Assembly (NCBI RefSeq): GCF_900182705.1
Contig: NZ_FXTP01000006.1
Location: 62,001-126,000, forward strand
Direction: 5' to 3'
DNA: 64,000 nucleotides
DNA from: Gracilimonas mengyeensis
GTDB taxonomy: Bacteria > Bacteroidota > Rhodothermia > Balneolales > Balneolaceae
The translations under genes and the position numbers were made by a program. Positions 54,974 to 63,583 of this stretch are shown piece after piece; within the stretch, counting starts at the first letter, position 1, and each line of letters begins with the position of its first letter. The notes under the pieces are model-generated. The model was not told the DNA's origin and did not search any database. It saw only the letters and a list, made by a program, of their open reading frames with translations.

Positions 54974-56320
54974 CTACTTCTTATACTCCTTAAACTCCCC
55001 GGCTTTTAATCGATTGAAATAATCTTTGGAAGCCTCCCGTACTCTGGGTGAAAGCAACAAGGCTGAAATCATCGTAGGAACGGCCATAAGGGCAAACATG
55101 CCGTCAATGAGGTTGATGACCGCATCCAGAGACGCTACCGCTCCAAATACGATGGAAAGGACATAAAAATAGTTGTAGTAATGCTGCCGTTCGGCGCCTA
55201 ATAAAAAGCCCAGGCATTTTGAGCCGTAGTAAGAATAAGATAGCATAGAGCTCACGCTGAACGTGAGTACCGAAATCAGCAACAGGTAGGTGCCCCAGAC
55301 CGGCAGGGCTTCATTAAAAGCATTCAGGGTAAGGGTCACTCCGTTGGCTTCAGTCGTTTGCCATACGCCCGTTACCAGGATAGCGAGGGCGGTCATGGTA
55401 CACACAATCAGGGTATCGATGGCGGGTTCCATCATGGCTACCAGTCCTTCACGAACCGGCTCTTTGGTTTTGGAAGCGCCATGAGCCAGCGATTCGGTTC
55501 CGATGCCGGCCTCATTCGAGAAGGCGGCGCGCTGCACACCAATGATAATCAACTGCCCAACAGCACCGCCCATCACGGCTTTGCCGGTGAAAGCATCGGT
55601 TACAATCAACCCGAGGTAATAGGGGATATCATCAATGTGTACGGCCAGGATGAATAAAACAGACACAAAATAAATCACGACCATAGAAGGGACTAGCTTG
55701 GAGGCCACTTTGCCAATCTTGGTAATCCCGCCAAAAATAACCAGTGAAACGAGTGCTACCAGTACAATCCCGGTAATCAGGTTGCCGGTGAAGGCGGCAT
55801 CAGCTTCTACCCAGCCGTTGGGGATGTAAATAAAGTCGCGTAAAATCTGTACCAGCTGGTTGGTTTGAAAAATGGGGAGCGGACCAAATAATCCGGCAAC
55901 GGCAAACAGGTAGGCCAATGGCATCCATTTGCTGCTGAGTCCTTCTCGGATCACGTACATAGGGCCACCCTGGATTTTGCCCTGTGTGTCTTCACCCCTG
56001 TACATGATGGAAAGCGTACAGGTGAAAAACTTGGTGGCCATGCCCACGATGGCGCTCATCCACATCCAGAACAGCGCGCCGGGTCCTCCCATAAAAATAG
56101 CCACAGCCACCCCGCTGATATTTCCCATGCCTACGGTTGACGCCAGGGCCGTGGAAAGAGCTTCAAAGTGATTGATATCGCCGGGATCATCGGGGTTATC
56201 ATATTTTCCACGCACCAAATCGATGGCGTGGAAGAAAAAGCGGAAAGGAGTGAAGCCGGAGGAGATCAGGAAAAAGAGTCCGCCACCGACCAATAAAATG
56301 ACGAGCGGGTATCCCCACAT
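54974..56320 (-). CDS. Sodium:alanine/amino-acid symporter (AgcS family)
   Basis: A 448-residue inner-membrane transporter with about eleven helices. AgcS signatures: ALSTALASTVGMGNISGVAVAIFMGGPGALFWMW, IQGGPMYVI, FSNEAGIGTESLAHGASKT and EGLVAMMEPAIDTLIVCTMTALAI. It imports alanine or glycine-like amino acids with sodium. The annotated ATG begins at MWGYPLVILLVGGG, but related proteins carry a short helix before this, and the open frame extends 14 codons upstream (LALLEELLASFSSF) with only a CTG at 56362 as a start. The true N-terminus is therefore uncertain. Confidence 0.9.
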   Translation of the reverse strand: MWGYPLVILLVGGGLFFLISSGFTPFRFFFHAIDLVRGKYDNPDDPGDINHFEALSTALASTVGMGNISGVAVAIFMGGPGALFWMWMSAIVGMATKFFTCTLSIMYRGEDTQGKIQGGPMYVIREGLSSKWMPLAYLFAVAGLFGPLPIFQTNQLVQILRDFIYIPNGWVEADAAFTGNLITGIVLVALVSLVIFGGITKIGKVASKLVPSMVVIYFVSVLFILAVHIDDIPYYLGLIVTDAFTGKAVMGGAVGQLIIIGVQRAAFSNEAGIGTESLAHGASKTKEPVREGLVAMMEPAIDTLIVCTMTALAILVTGVWQTTEANGVTLTLNAFNEALPVWGTYLLLISVLTFSVSSMLSYSYYGSKCLGFLLGAERQHYYNYFYVLSIVFGAVASLDAVINLIDGMFALMAVPTMISALLLSPRVREASKDYFNRLKAGEFKEYKK

Positions 56321-56521
56321 GAAGGAGGAAAAAGACGCAAGAAGTTCTTCGAGGAGTGCCAGGGTATTGTCCGTTTAATTACAATTGAGCGGTGAAACTA
56401 ATGAATAGATAGCTTAAATGCGGATTGAAGATAATTTTTCCGATTTTTCTCTTCAACCATTAGATTAAAGAGAACATTTCCTAAACTGCTTTAACATCAA
56501 AGAAAACAAGAGACGAGAGTT

Positions 56522-58411
56522 ATGAGGAAAATTATTTTAGGTATATGGGTGCTGTTTGCGCTGTACTTTATGGGGTGCAAAAACGGAACCAAAAGTAGTC
56601 CCAATCAAGAAGCCGCATTGCTGGAATTCACTATCGAAGAGCTTCCAAACACGGTTTTTTCGGTTGATGAAGAAGATGGCTTGGTGAAAGTAACTAACCG
56701 TTCGTCTATTGACGGAGAGGTAGACTGGACATCGCTTAAGGCTTCTTTTGAGGTGTCGGAGGGGGCAAAGGTGTTGGTGCAAGAGACGGAACAGGTTTCG
56801 GGTGAAACGGTAAATGATTTCTCAGAGGGGGTCTTTTATACCATCATTTCTGAAGATGAAGCCACACAACAAACTTATTTTGTGTATTTAACCCGGGATC
56901 TTCCGATGAATTATTTGTTGTTGGAAGAACCAGAGGTTCAGCTCAATCCCAGTGGAAAGAATCCTTTGGCTGCCTTGGTACATTTAAAGAAACGCGAAAC
57001 TATATCCGTAAATATGGATGTTTTAGGCGATATTCCAATTGAAAAAAACTTCATACTTGAGGACGCACAAAATTCGATACCGGTATTAGGTCTTTACCCG
57101 GATACACAAAATCAGGTGGTGTTATACATTTATAATAACGACGGCCAAAGCGCGCGCGATACGTTAATAATGGAAACTGAGCCTCTGCCTGACTTTTTTC
57201 CGACCCCAGAAATAAACATAGTGAAAGAAGACCAAATGGAACCGGGCATGCATTTCAACGATTTCCATATTGGCAACAATGGGGTGTTCAATTCCTACCC
57301 GTTTATTTTTGATAATAACGGAGATATCCGATGGGTGATGGATTTATCCGATGTGGGTAAGGCGGTTTGGTCGGTTCATTTTTATGATAATAAAGCTAAC
57401 ACCCTTTACTTTACCCATAGCAGTTCTATTTTTGAATACGATATGCTGGGGAATGAACTGAATGAGATCAATATGGGCGGACATATCACCCATCACGAAG
57501 TACGAAAAATCCCCAATGGTAATTACCTGGTGGCAGTGAATAAAGATGGGGCCACGATGATTCAGGATGGGCAGGAAAAGACCAGTTTGGAAGATTTTGT
57601 TTTTGAAGTGGACCAGGCAGGAAACATCGTGAAGGAGTGGGACATGGCAGAAGTATTGGATGTCAATCGCACCGATTTGGTTGACGGCGGCCAAGACTGG
57701 TTTCATATGAATGCTATTTGGTATGACAGCAACGACCGCGGGCTGATTATCTCAGGCAGAAAACAGGGGTTGGTAAAGGTTGATCAGGATAACGACCCGC
57801 AATGGATATTGGCTCCTCATAAAGGTTGGGGACAAGCGGGGCGCTACGAAAAAACCGGGGACACCGAACCCTATCTTTTAACGGCGGTAAATCGATTTAC
57901 GGGCACGCCGTATAATGAAGAAGTTCAGCTGGGCACGGAAGAAAGCGACCAGTTTTCATGGGTGTGGGGACAGCATGCCCCCTTAATTCTTCCGAATGGG
58001 AACCTCCTGGTGTTTGATAATGGCTTTAACCGCAACTTTGGTGAGGCCGGTTCTGACTATTCACTCATCACAGAATACGAAATTGATGAGGAAAACATGA
58101 CCGTGAGCGAAGTTTGGAGCTATGGACGGGAAAGAGGCGAAGAATTGTTTTCCAATATCATAAGCGATGTGGATTTCCTCCCTGAAACTGGCAACCGGCT
58201 GTTTATGCCGGGGGTGGTTAATTATGGCGGAGGATCTTATTCGAAAATGGTGGAGTTATCTTACCCGCATAAAGAAGTGGTTTTTGAGGCTACCGTGCAT
58301 TTTAAAAACCAGCTAGCCAATGGTCAGGGTTGGGGGAATATCGATATCACCTACCGGGGAGAACGAGTTAAGCTATACCGAAACGAAATTATTTTCTCAG
58401 AAAAAAGATAA
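56522..58411 (+). CDS. Arylsulfotransferase-like lipoprotein (ASST)
   Basis: A 629-residue predicted lipoprotein (lipobox ALYFMGC, Cys19). An N-terminal beta-sandwich (about 30-125, DUF5018-like) precedes a six-bladed-propeller arylsulfotransferase domain: GGHITHHEVRKIPNGNYLVAVN, DWFHMNAIWYD and WGQHAPLILPNGNLLVFDNG, containing the histidines used in sulfuryl transfer from phenolic sulfates. The family is otherwise periplasmic. Its 3' end overlaps the end of the convergent dinB fragment by 23 nt. No arylsulfatase is nearby. Confidence 0.85.
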   Translation: MRKIILGIWVLFALYFMGCKNGTKSSPNQEAALLEFTIEELPNTVFSVDEEDGLVKVTNRSSIDGEVDWTSLKASFEVSEGAKVLVQETEQVSGETVNDFSEGVFYTIISEDEATQQTYFVYLTRDLPMNYLLLEEPEVQLNPSGKNPLAALVHLKKRETISVNMDVLGDIPIEKNFILEDAQNSIPVLGLYPDTQNQVVLYIYNNDGQSARDTLIMETEPLPDFFPTPEINIVKEDQMEPGMHFNDFHIGNNGVFNSYPFIFDNNGDIRWVMDLSDVGKAVWSVHFYDNKANTLYFTHSSSIFEYDMLGNELNEINMGGHITHHEVRKIPNGNYLVAVNKDGATMIQDGQEKTSLEDFVFEVDQAGNIVKEWDMAEVLDVNRTDLVDGGQDWFHMNAIWYDSNDRGLIISGRKQGLVKVDQDNDPQWILAPHKGWGQAGRYEKTGDTEPYLLTAVNRFTGTPYNEEVQLGTEESDQFSWVWGQHAPLILPNGNLLVFDNGFNRNFGEAGSDYSLITEYEIDEENMTVSEVWSYGRERGEELFSNIISDVDFLPETGNRLFMPGVVNYGGGSYSKMVELSYPHKEVVFEATVHFKNQLANGQGWGNIDITYRGERVKLYRNEIIFSEKR

Positions 58412-58628
58412 AATCGGTGCCTGGTGGAGTGACCCCGGCTTGCCGCAAGAGTCTGGCTATTTGGGCCCGGTGATGTTGCCCATGGATAGTTAGGTGCATC
58501 AGGATTTCTTCGACTGTGTTTGTAAAAGTCTCGCCCTTTGAGTTTTGATATTGAATAGTTTCACCGGCGCGAGGAATCAAAGATGTAATTTTTTTGGGGT
58601 GATGAGAGAGCTGGACTTGCAACAAAAA
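58389..58628 (-). pseudogene. DinB-family gene, C-terminal half (interrupted by IS)
   Basis: The C-terminal 78 codons of a DinB-family protein: SHHPKKITSLIPRAGETIQY, then FTNTVEEILMHLTIHGQHHR with metal-binding histidines. The N-terminal half is at 59898-60135. The IS3-type element at 58629-59897 separates them, and AAAA is duplicated on either side. Removing the element and one AAAA restores a 157-codon open reading frame. Confidence 0.85.
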
Positions 58629-58651
58629 AGTGGACAGTGAATTAAGGATGA

Positions 58652-59536
58652 TTATGCAGCCTGTTGTAGTTTTTGTTTAAGTTCTTGCTCAGCCTCAGCT
58701 GGTGTTTTGTATCCCAGTGAAGAATGTAGGCGTTTTCGGTTGTACCAGCCTTCGATATATTCGAATATGGCTGCACGTGCTTGTTGGTAATCCCGAAAGA
58801 TGCCCGTCTGTGATACCAGTTCTGCTTTCAGCGTTTTAAAGAAACTTTCCGCCGGTGCATTATCCCAACAATTGCCTTTGCGTGACATACTTTGGATGAG
58901 TTGGTGTTTGCTAAGCAGGTTGGTAAACGCTGAACATGCGTACTGCATGCCCCGGTCGGAATGGAAGATCATCCCTTTCCGGGCCGGGCGTTTGGTGTGC
59001 GCTTCACAAAAGGCGGCCGTTGTAGTTTGCTCAGCGCTCATGGAGGTAGACAGGGACCATCCCAGTATTTGTCGATCGGCCAGGTCCATAACCGTCGTTA
59101 AATATAGCCATCCTTGCTGGCTGGGCAGGTAGGTAATATCACTCACCCATACTTGGTTCAACTGCGTGGGGGTAAACCGACGGTCCAGCAGGTTCCCCGC
59201 CACCGGATGGCTATGCTTCGAATTCGTGGTCTTTACCCACTTCTTGCGCAACTGGCTGGAGATACCCATTTTCCTCATCAGCCGGGCCACGCGTGGACGC
59301 GATACCTGCCAGCCCCGACGTAGCAACTCCTGGTAAATTCGCGGGGCTCCATATATACGCTTGGACAGTACCCAAACCAGCCGAATAGATTCTTTAAGTC
59401 GCCTATTCTGCCTCGCCCGTTTGCTTGGCGGACGCCCAAGCCACCGGTAATATCCACTGGGGGACACCCCAAATACTTGCGACATCTTCCGAATGGGGAA
59501 CCGGTGGCTGTAATCGGCCATAAACTGGTAAATCAC
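58652..59536 (-). CDS. IS3-family transposase, orfB (rve integrase core)
   Basis: A 294-residue DDE transposase. An N-terminal HTH_21-like region (VSPSGYYRWLGRPPSKRARQNRRL) precedes the integrase core with VSDITYL (first Asp), FHSDRGMQYA (second Asp) and DNAPAESFFKTLKAEL (catalytic Glu). It ends with WYNRKRLHSSLGYKTPAEAE. It begins with GTG and overlaps orfA by 4 nt. In this family orfAB is made by frameshifting and orfB alone is a minor product. Confidence 0.95.
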   Translation of the reverse strand: MIYQFMADYSHRFPIRKMSQVFGVSPSGYYRWLGRPPSKRARQNRRLKESIRLVWVLSKRIYGAPRIYQELLRRGWQVSRPRVARLMRKMGISSQLRKKWVKTTNSKHSHPVAGNLLDRRFTPTQLNQVWVSDITYLPSQQGWLYLTTVMDLADRQILGWSLSTSMSAEQTTTAAFCEAHTKRPARKGMIFHSDRGMQYACSAFTNLLSKHQLIQSMSRKGNCWDNAPAESFFKTLKAELVSQTGIFRDYQQARAAIFEYIEGWYNRKRLHSSLGYKTPAEAEQELKQKLQQAA

Positions 59537-59847
59537 CCATCGCTCTTGCCGAAGATGCCAATGGCCTTTTTTAAGATATCTCGCTCCATTTTTGCATCGG
59601 CTAGCTGACGCTTTAAGTGTGCAATCTCTTGTTGTTCCGGGCTCATAGCAGCTACGCCTTGACCGGTAAACACAGGAGTATCTGAGCCTGCACGTTGTTC
59701 ATAAGCAGCTCGCCACTTGTAAATTAACGCCGGTCGTAACCCTAATTCACCAGCCAGTTCCCGGATGTTATCACGAAGGTAACTCTGTTGGATAACATCC
59801 AGCTTGAATTCTTTACTATATTTTTTTCGTGTCGGTTTATTTCCCAT
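59533..59847 (-). CDS. IS3-family transposase, orfA
   Basis: A 104-residue DNA-binding protein: KKYSKEFKLDVIQQSYLRDNIRELAGELGLRPALIYKWRAAYEQR (helix-turn-helix), then a leucine-zipper-like segment EQQEIAHLKRQLADAKMERDILKKAIGIF. The slippery site is near the end of this gene. Confidence 0.95.
   Translation of the reverse strand: MGNKPTRKKYSKEFKLDVIQQSYLRDNIRELAGELGLRPALIYKWRAAYEQRAGSDTPVFTGQGVAAMSPEQQEIAHLKRQLADAKMERDILKKAIGIFGKSDG
59566..59572 (-). other. Probable -1 frameshift site of the IS3 transposase
   Basis: On the minus strand A-AAA-AAG (in DILKKAI) matches the classical IS3 slippery heptamer. The -1 frame is open from here through to orfB, so slippage gives an orfAB fusion. Confidence 0.8.
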
Positions 59848-59897
59848 TTGTAGGTGTTGTTAGTTCAGCCACAATATACCTTAACTTCCTGTCTACT

Positions 59898-60135
59898 AAA
59901 ATGTAGTAACTCCAAGCCTCCTTTCCATTTCTTCCATGCTTAGCTCCGGCCAAATAGCTAACGCTGGTTTTTCCCCGTTGATACGATTTATCCACACATC
60001 CTGAGCCCCTAAAACGTGCGCAAACATATGGTGCATTTCGGGTAATTCTTCTGCGTCGTTATTCACCTTACGTATGGCATCAAAAATCCTTTGATTGGCC
60101 CAATGGTCGTAATCGATGAGTTGGTTAAGGTCCAT
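59898..60135 (-). pseudogene. DinB-family gene, N-terminal half (interrupted by IS)
   Basis: The first 79 codons: MDLNQLIDYDHWANQRIFDA and MHHMFAHVLGAQDVWINRI are the DinB four-helix bundle start with metal-binding His. The frame stops at the edge of the insertion. The C-terminal part is at 58389-58628. DinB proteins are thiol- or damage-related metal-binding enzymes. The insertion is probably recent because both halves are still in frame and undamaged. Confidence 0.85.
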
Positions 60136-60355
60136 AAAACTTCTGGAATTTATTGGGGATGATTTATACAGGAGATAGTAATGAGGAGGCTTAATTAAAA
60201 CAAAATTGCCGGTATAATTGCAATGAAGCTGGAGCTACAAACCAAGATTTCCAAGCAGGAGCATAGAGACCAGTCCCAAATGATCACACCCTTAGACCCA
60301 ACCCCAAATACTAAATCACCATATTACCATATCACTATATCTCCTTACCACTAAA

Positions 60356-61030
60356 TCATCCAATCCCGTAAAACTTGGAGATACCGTTGATGATAAACTG
60401 CACGCCTATAGCCAGTACAATGAACCCCATCATACGGGTGATGACGGTCATGCCGGAGCTACCAATATATTTAACCAATCGTGGTGCCACGCGCAAAATC
60501 AGATAAGCCAGGATAGCGGTGGCAAACACGGCCAGGCCGCTTACGAAATAGTCGGTGACGCCCTGTGCTTCTGATCCAAATCCAATCACCACAGCAATAC
60601 TACCTGGACCGGAAAGCAGAGGCATGGCTAGGGGGCTAAAGGAAACATCTTCTTTTTCCTTGGCTGCCACTTGATCTTTCTTGCTAAGTTTACGCCCGCC
60701 ATTTTGAGGACTCAACATCGAAAATCCGGAGCGTACAATTACCAAACCCCCGGCTATTTGAATACCAGGCAGGCTGATTCCAAAAAAGCTGAGAATGTAG
60801 GTTCCGATCAGCAGAAAGATGATCAGCACACAAAACATGTAGGTGCTGGCTTTGCGGGCGGTCCATTTCTTTTCCTCATCAGTATGGCCTTCCATCAAAG
60901 AAATATACACCGGCATAGTGGCAAAAGGATTTACCACGGAAAACAGCGAAGAAAAACTGGCCGCAAAAAGACCAAGTGCGCTCATGAACATAGTAGAAAA
61001 CGGGATAATATCTGTAAAAAACTCTTCCAT
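60356..61030 (-). CDS. MarC-family membrane protein
   Basis: A 224-residue integral membrane protein with six hydrophobic helices. MarC/UPF0056 signatures: FSSLFSVVNPFATMPVYISLMEG and SFSPLAMPLLSGPGSIAVVIGF. The family function is not established, although it was once linked to multiple antibiotic resistance. A -7-like TATCTTTG on the minus strand at 61045-61038 is only 8 nt from the start, so transcription may be nearly leaderless. Confidence 0.9.
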   Translation of the reverse strand: MEEFFTDIIPFSTMFMSALGLFAASFSSLFSVVNPFATMPVYISLMEGHTDEEKKWTARKASTYMFCVLIIFLLIGTYILSFFGISLPGIQIAGGLVIVRSGFSMLSPQNGGRKLSKKDQVAAKEKEDVSFSPLAMPLLSGPGSIAVVIGFGSEAQGVTDYFVSGLAVFATAILAYLILRVAPRLVKYIGSSGMTVITRMMGFIVLAIGVQFIINGISKFYGIG

Positions 61031-61159
61031 AGACCATCAAAGATACAGAGGATTTAGGGAATTTCATGAACATGTTTTTTGCTTTACACAAAGCGTATCT
61101 TTACCGATAATAAGAGACATCACCCATTCATCATTAAACATTGTAGAATTAATTGAGCT

Positions 61160-61633
61160 ATGAGTACTGCCGAACTTACCTCTTATGAAACATTGGTTTC
61201 TAAGACCGACGAGATATTAAACAAAGAAGTAACCCGAGACGAAAAGCTTTTTGCCATTTGCGAGCTGTTGGCCGACAACGTAGATACCTTCGACTGGGTT
61301 GGATTTTATATGGCAGATCCCGAAGGAAAGAAAGAGCTGGTGCTGGGACCCTTTGTAGGGCCTGCTACCGATCACAAACGCATTCCTTTTGGCCGTGGTA
61401 TTTGCGGGCAGGTCGCTGAAAGTCATGAGACTTTTGTTTCTCAGGATGTGAAGAGCGAAGAAAACTATCTTTCTTGCAGCGTATCGGTGCAATCTGAAAT
61501 TGTGGTGCCCATAATGAAGGGCGAGGAGTTTGTAGCTCAGCTGGATATTGATTCCAATACCAAAGGATCGATCACAGACGAACAGCAAAAACTATTGGAA
61601 GAGATCTGTGAAAAGTTATCCCGGGAATTTTAA
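61160..61633 (+). CDS. GAF-domain protein, free methionine-R-sulfoxide reductase-like
   Basis: A 157-residue single GAF domain. FDWVGFYMADPEGKKELVLGPFVGPATDHKRIPFGRGICGQVAESHETFVSQDVKSEENYLSCSVSVQSEIVVPIM matches fRMsr enzymes, which reduce free Met-R-sulfoxide. Cys82 and Cys106 correspond in spacing to E. coli Cys94 and Cys118. The position of the third family cysteine (E. coli Cys84) appears to be replaced in ATDHKR, so activity may differ. It begins after a short intergenic region divergent from marC. Confidence 0.85.
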   Translation: MSTAELTSYETLVSKTDEILNKEVTRDEKLFAICELLADNVDTFDWVGFYMADPEGKKELVLGPFVGPATDHKRIPFGRGICGQVAESHETFVSQDVKSEENYLSCSVSVQSEIVVPIMKGEEFVAQLDIDSNTKGSITDEQQKLLEEICEKLSREF

Positions 61634-61634
61634 T

Positions 61635-61982
61635 TCAACGCTCAAAAGAGCGGGGAGTGTTTTTAAGGGCTGCACCTGTTAAGGCCGCTAACCCGCTCAC
61701 CAGGCCGCCAAGTATTCCCGTAGCCAGCACTACGAGCCACGGCGAGCCCACCTGAAGCATCTCAGCAATACGCGAACTAAGTATGCCATCATTTGCCAGG
61801 TGGATGTACAGGGCTTGTCCGCCCCAAAGCAGGAAAAGAGCCAGGAATCCCCATCCGAAAGAAACCCACATTTGCTTGTTAAAAACATAGCCCAAAATTA
61901 AACCGGGCAGGGCAATACTCCACCAGGGCAGAAACAGGTTTAGCAAAAAGGCAGAAATGAGGATTAAAAGGGATAGAAGCAT
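61635..61982 (-). CDS. Small membrane protein of unknown function
   Basis: A 115-residue protein with three to four hydrophobic helices (about 3-20, 22-35, 38-58, 78-108), MLLSLLILISAFLLNLFLPWWS at the start. The ATG at 61982 begins the membrane protein; an extended frame to 62147 adds unlikely soluble sequence. It is convergent with the GAF gene, with one base between the two stop codons. Not recognised; it resembles small unnamed membrane proteins of this phylum. Confidence 0.75.
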   Translation of the reverse strand: MLLSLLILISAFLLNLFLPWWSIALPGLILGYVFNKQMWVSFGWGFLALFLLWGGQALYIHLANDGILSSRIAEMLQVGSPWLVVLATGILGGLVSGLAALTGAALKNTPRSFER

Positions 61983-62069
61983 ACGGTTGGGGTCGTTGTG
62001 ATAAGGCAAATAGAATTGAAGTGTAGCAATAATTTCAAAAAGTTTTGGGTGTTTTTTGTAATATAAGCA

Positions 62070-62309
62070 ATGCCTACTGTGCTTAGAATACAAGGATATC
62101 GCTTCTTTTTCTTTAGCAATGAAGGAAATGAACCAGTACACATCCATATTGAAAGTGGAGATGGGTATTGTAAATTTTGGATTGAATCTATTACACTTGC
62201 TTATTCAAGTGGCTATCATTCTGCAGAATTGAATAAGATTCGAAAACTGGTGGAAGAACATAAAGATGAATTAGAAACTGCTTGGCATGAGTTCTTTAGT
62301 AATACATAA
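62070..62309 (+). CDS. DUF4160 protein
   Basis: A 79-residue protein: MPTVLRIQGYRFFFFSNEGN, EPVHIHIESGDGYCKFWIES and ITLAYSSGYHSAELNKIRKLVEEHKDELETAWHEFF, the DUF4160 signature with the HIHI motif. It overlaps the following DUF2442 gene by 23 nt, an arrangement often seen and suspected to be toxin-antitoxin-like. Confidence 0.88.
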   Translation: MPTVLRIQGYRFFFFSNEGNEPVHIHIESGDGYCKFWIESITLAYSSGYHSAELNKIRKLVEEHKDELETAWHEFFSNT

Positions 62310-62526
62310 ACCTGTAAAGGCAAAAGAAGTTTGGTTTTTGGATAAAAAACTTTGTGTTCTCTTGGAGGATGGGAGAGAGATCGCAGTACCGTTAGAATGG
62401 TTCCCAAAATTAAGAGAGGCATCCATAGAAGAACTTAAAGCCTGGAGGTTTATTGGTGGAGGAGTCGGTATTCATTGGGAAGAACTTGATGAAGACCTCT
62501 CTGTTGAAGCTTTTTTGAATACCTAG
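62287..62526 (+). CDS. DUF2442 protein
   Basis: A 79-residue protein: KAKEVWFLDKKLCVLLEDGREIAVPLEWFPKLREASIEELKAWRFIGGGVGIHWEELDEDLSVEAFL. This is the DUF2442 core (LxDGRxIxVPLxWFPxL, GIHWEELDEDLSV). It is the partner of the overlapping DUF4160 gene. Confidence 0.88.
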   Translation: MSSLVIHKPVKAKEVWFLDKKLCVLLEDGREIAVPLEWFPKLREASIEELKAWRFIGGGVGIHWEELDEDLSVEAFLNT

Positions 62527-62609
62527 CCTGATTCCAAAGGTTTGATAATCATTATGGTGTAAACATTTTTAACTCAAACGGCTTCTATTCATATTACCAT
62601 ATATAAATC

Positions 62610-63407
62610 TTAAGTAACTTTCTGATTCTTCAAAATTTTATTCAGCAAAGTAGGGGAGATACGCTGTACCCAAATAGCGAGTCCTTCTTTAAACCCTGTC
62701 ACATAAATTTCCTCTTTCTGCTTTTTGATGTCAGGCATCACCTTTTTAACCATTTCATCGGCGGTCATGGCATCCTTGTGGGCATCACCCATCTTTCCAA
62801 ACTTGGCCCCGTCACCGGTCAATGCATTTTTACTGATGTTGGTTTTGATAAAGCCCGGGCACAACAAAGTAACAGCAACGTTGTGTTCATACATTTCCTG
62901 GCGCAGTGAATTGAAAAAGCCCTGAACGGCATGTTTACTGGCAGCATATCCCGAACGCTGTTTGGTTCCAATTTTACCGGCCACACTGCTGGTTACCACA
63001 ATGTGTCCGCTTTGCCTTTCCACCATATGGGGTAACACCTGTTTGGTTAAACCCACTGCCCCAAAATAGTTGATTTCCATCAGGCGGCGGTAGGTGTCCA
63101 TTTCTGTTTCAGCCACGGTAGCACGCTGACTTACCCCGCCGTTGTTCATCAGCATATCAATTTGGCCAAAAGCTTTTAGCGCTTGCTCGGTTTTTTCAGG
63201 AAAAGTTTCAGTTTGGGTGAGATCCAGCGGAAGTATGAATACTCGTGATTTGTCTGCTCCCAAGCTTTCTTTTACTTGCTTTAATGCCCCTTCTCGGCGA
63301 GAAGATAAGATCAGGTTGGCGCCCTCTTTATACAAGGCTCTCGCAAAGGCTTCTCCAATTCCTGAAGAGGCACCGGTAATCCATATGGTTTTTCCTTGGT
63401 AATTCAT
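62610..63407 (-). CDS. Short-chain dehydrogenase/reductase (DHRS7-like)
   Basis: A 265-residue NAD(P)-dependent oxidoreductase. Cofactor motif TGASSGIGEAFARAL; NNGGVS; catalytic serine in VVTSSVAGKIG; YxxxK as YAASKHAV. The ATG at 63407 (MNYQGKT) fits the family start. The C-terminal 60 residues (KKVMPDIKKQKEEIYVTGFKEGLAIWVQRI) match the membrane-associated DHRS7B-like branch. Substrate unknown. Single gene. Confidence 0.92.
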   Translation of the reverse strand: MNYQGKTIWITGASSGIGEAFARALYKEGANLILSSRREGALKQVKESLGADKSRVFILPLDLTQTETFPEKTEQALKAFGQIDMLMNNGGVSQRATVAETEMDTYRRLMEINYFGAVGLTKQVLPHMVERQSGHIVVTSSVAGKIGTKQRSGYAASKHAVQGFFNSLRQEMYEHNVAVTLLCPGFIKTNISKNALTGDGAKFGKMGDAHKDAMTADEMVKKVMPDIKKQKEEIYVTGFKEGLAIWVQRISPTLLNKILKNQKVT

Positions 63408-63464
63408 GCGTAAATTCGGATTTTTAGCCAAAGGTAAACATTTGAACAGAATCGCACACATCTA

Positions 63465-63579
63465 TAGTGCTAAAGTGCGATGGTGTTGCAGTGTTTGTGT
63501 GCTACAATGTCATTTCGGCTTGTCGAGCGCCCCAACACTGTATCACCCAAACACTTTAACATCGTAATACCATCACACC
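63465..63579. repeat. GTAACAC-type inverted repeat, copy 3 (imperfect)
   Basis: The left arm TAGTGCTAAAGTGCGATGGT and GTTGCAGTGTTTG pairs imperfectly with CCAACACTGTATCACCCAAA and CACTTTAACATCG. It is related to the exact copies at 51358 and 52035 and lies just before the response regulator. Confidence 0.6.
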
Positions 63580-63583
63580 AAAT

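Larger units (their letters stand above)
58629..59897 (-). mobile_element. IS3-family insertion sequence within a dinB gene
   Basis: About 1.27 kb. Imperfect inverted ends AGTGGACAGTGAATTAAGG (58629 onward) and, in reverse complement at 59897, AGTAGACAGGAAGTTAAGG. A 4-bp target duplication AAAA flanks it (58625-58628, 59898-59901). Two overlapping genes encode orfA and an rve-type transposase. Both frames are open, so it may still be active. Confidence 0.9.

Noticed and set aside
54837-55022. 61-codon plus-strand frame
   Set aside because: Built from palindromic repeat sequence and the reverse of the symporter 3' end; no protein features.
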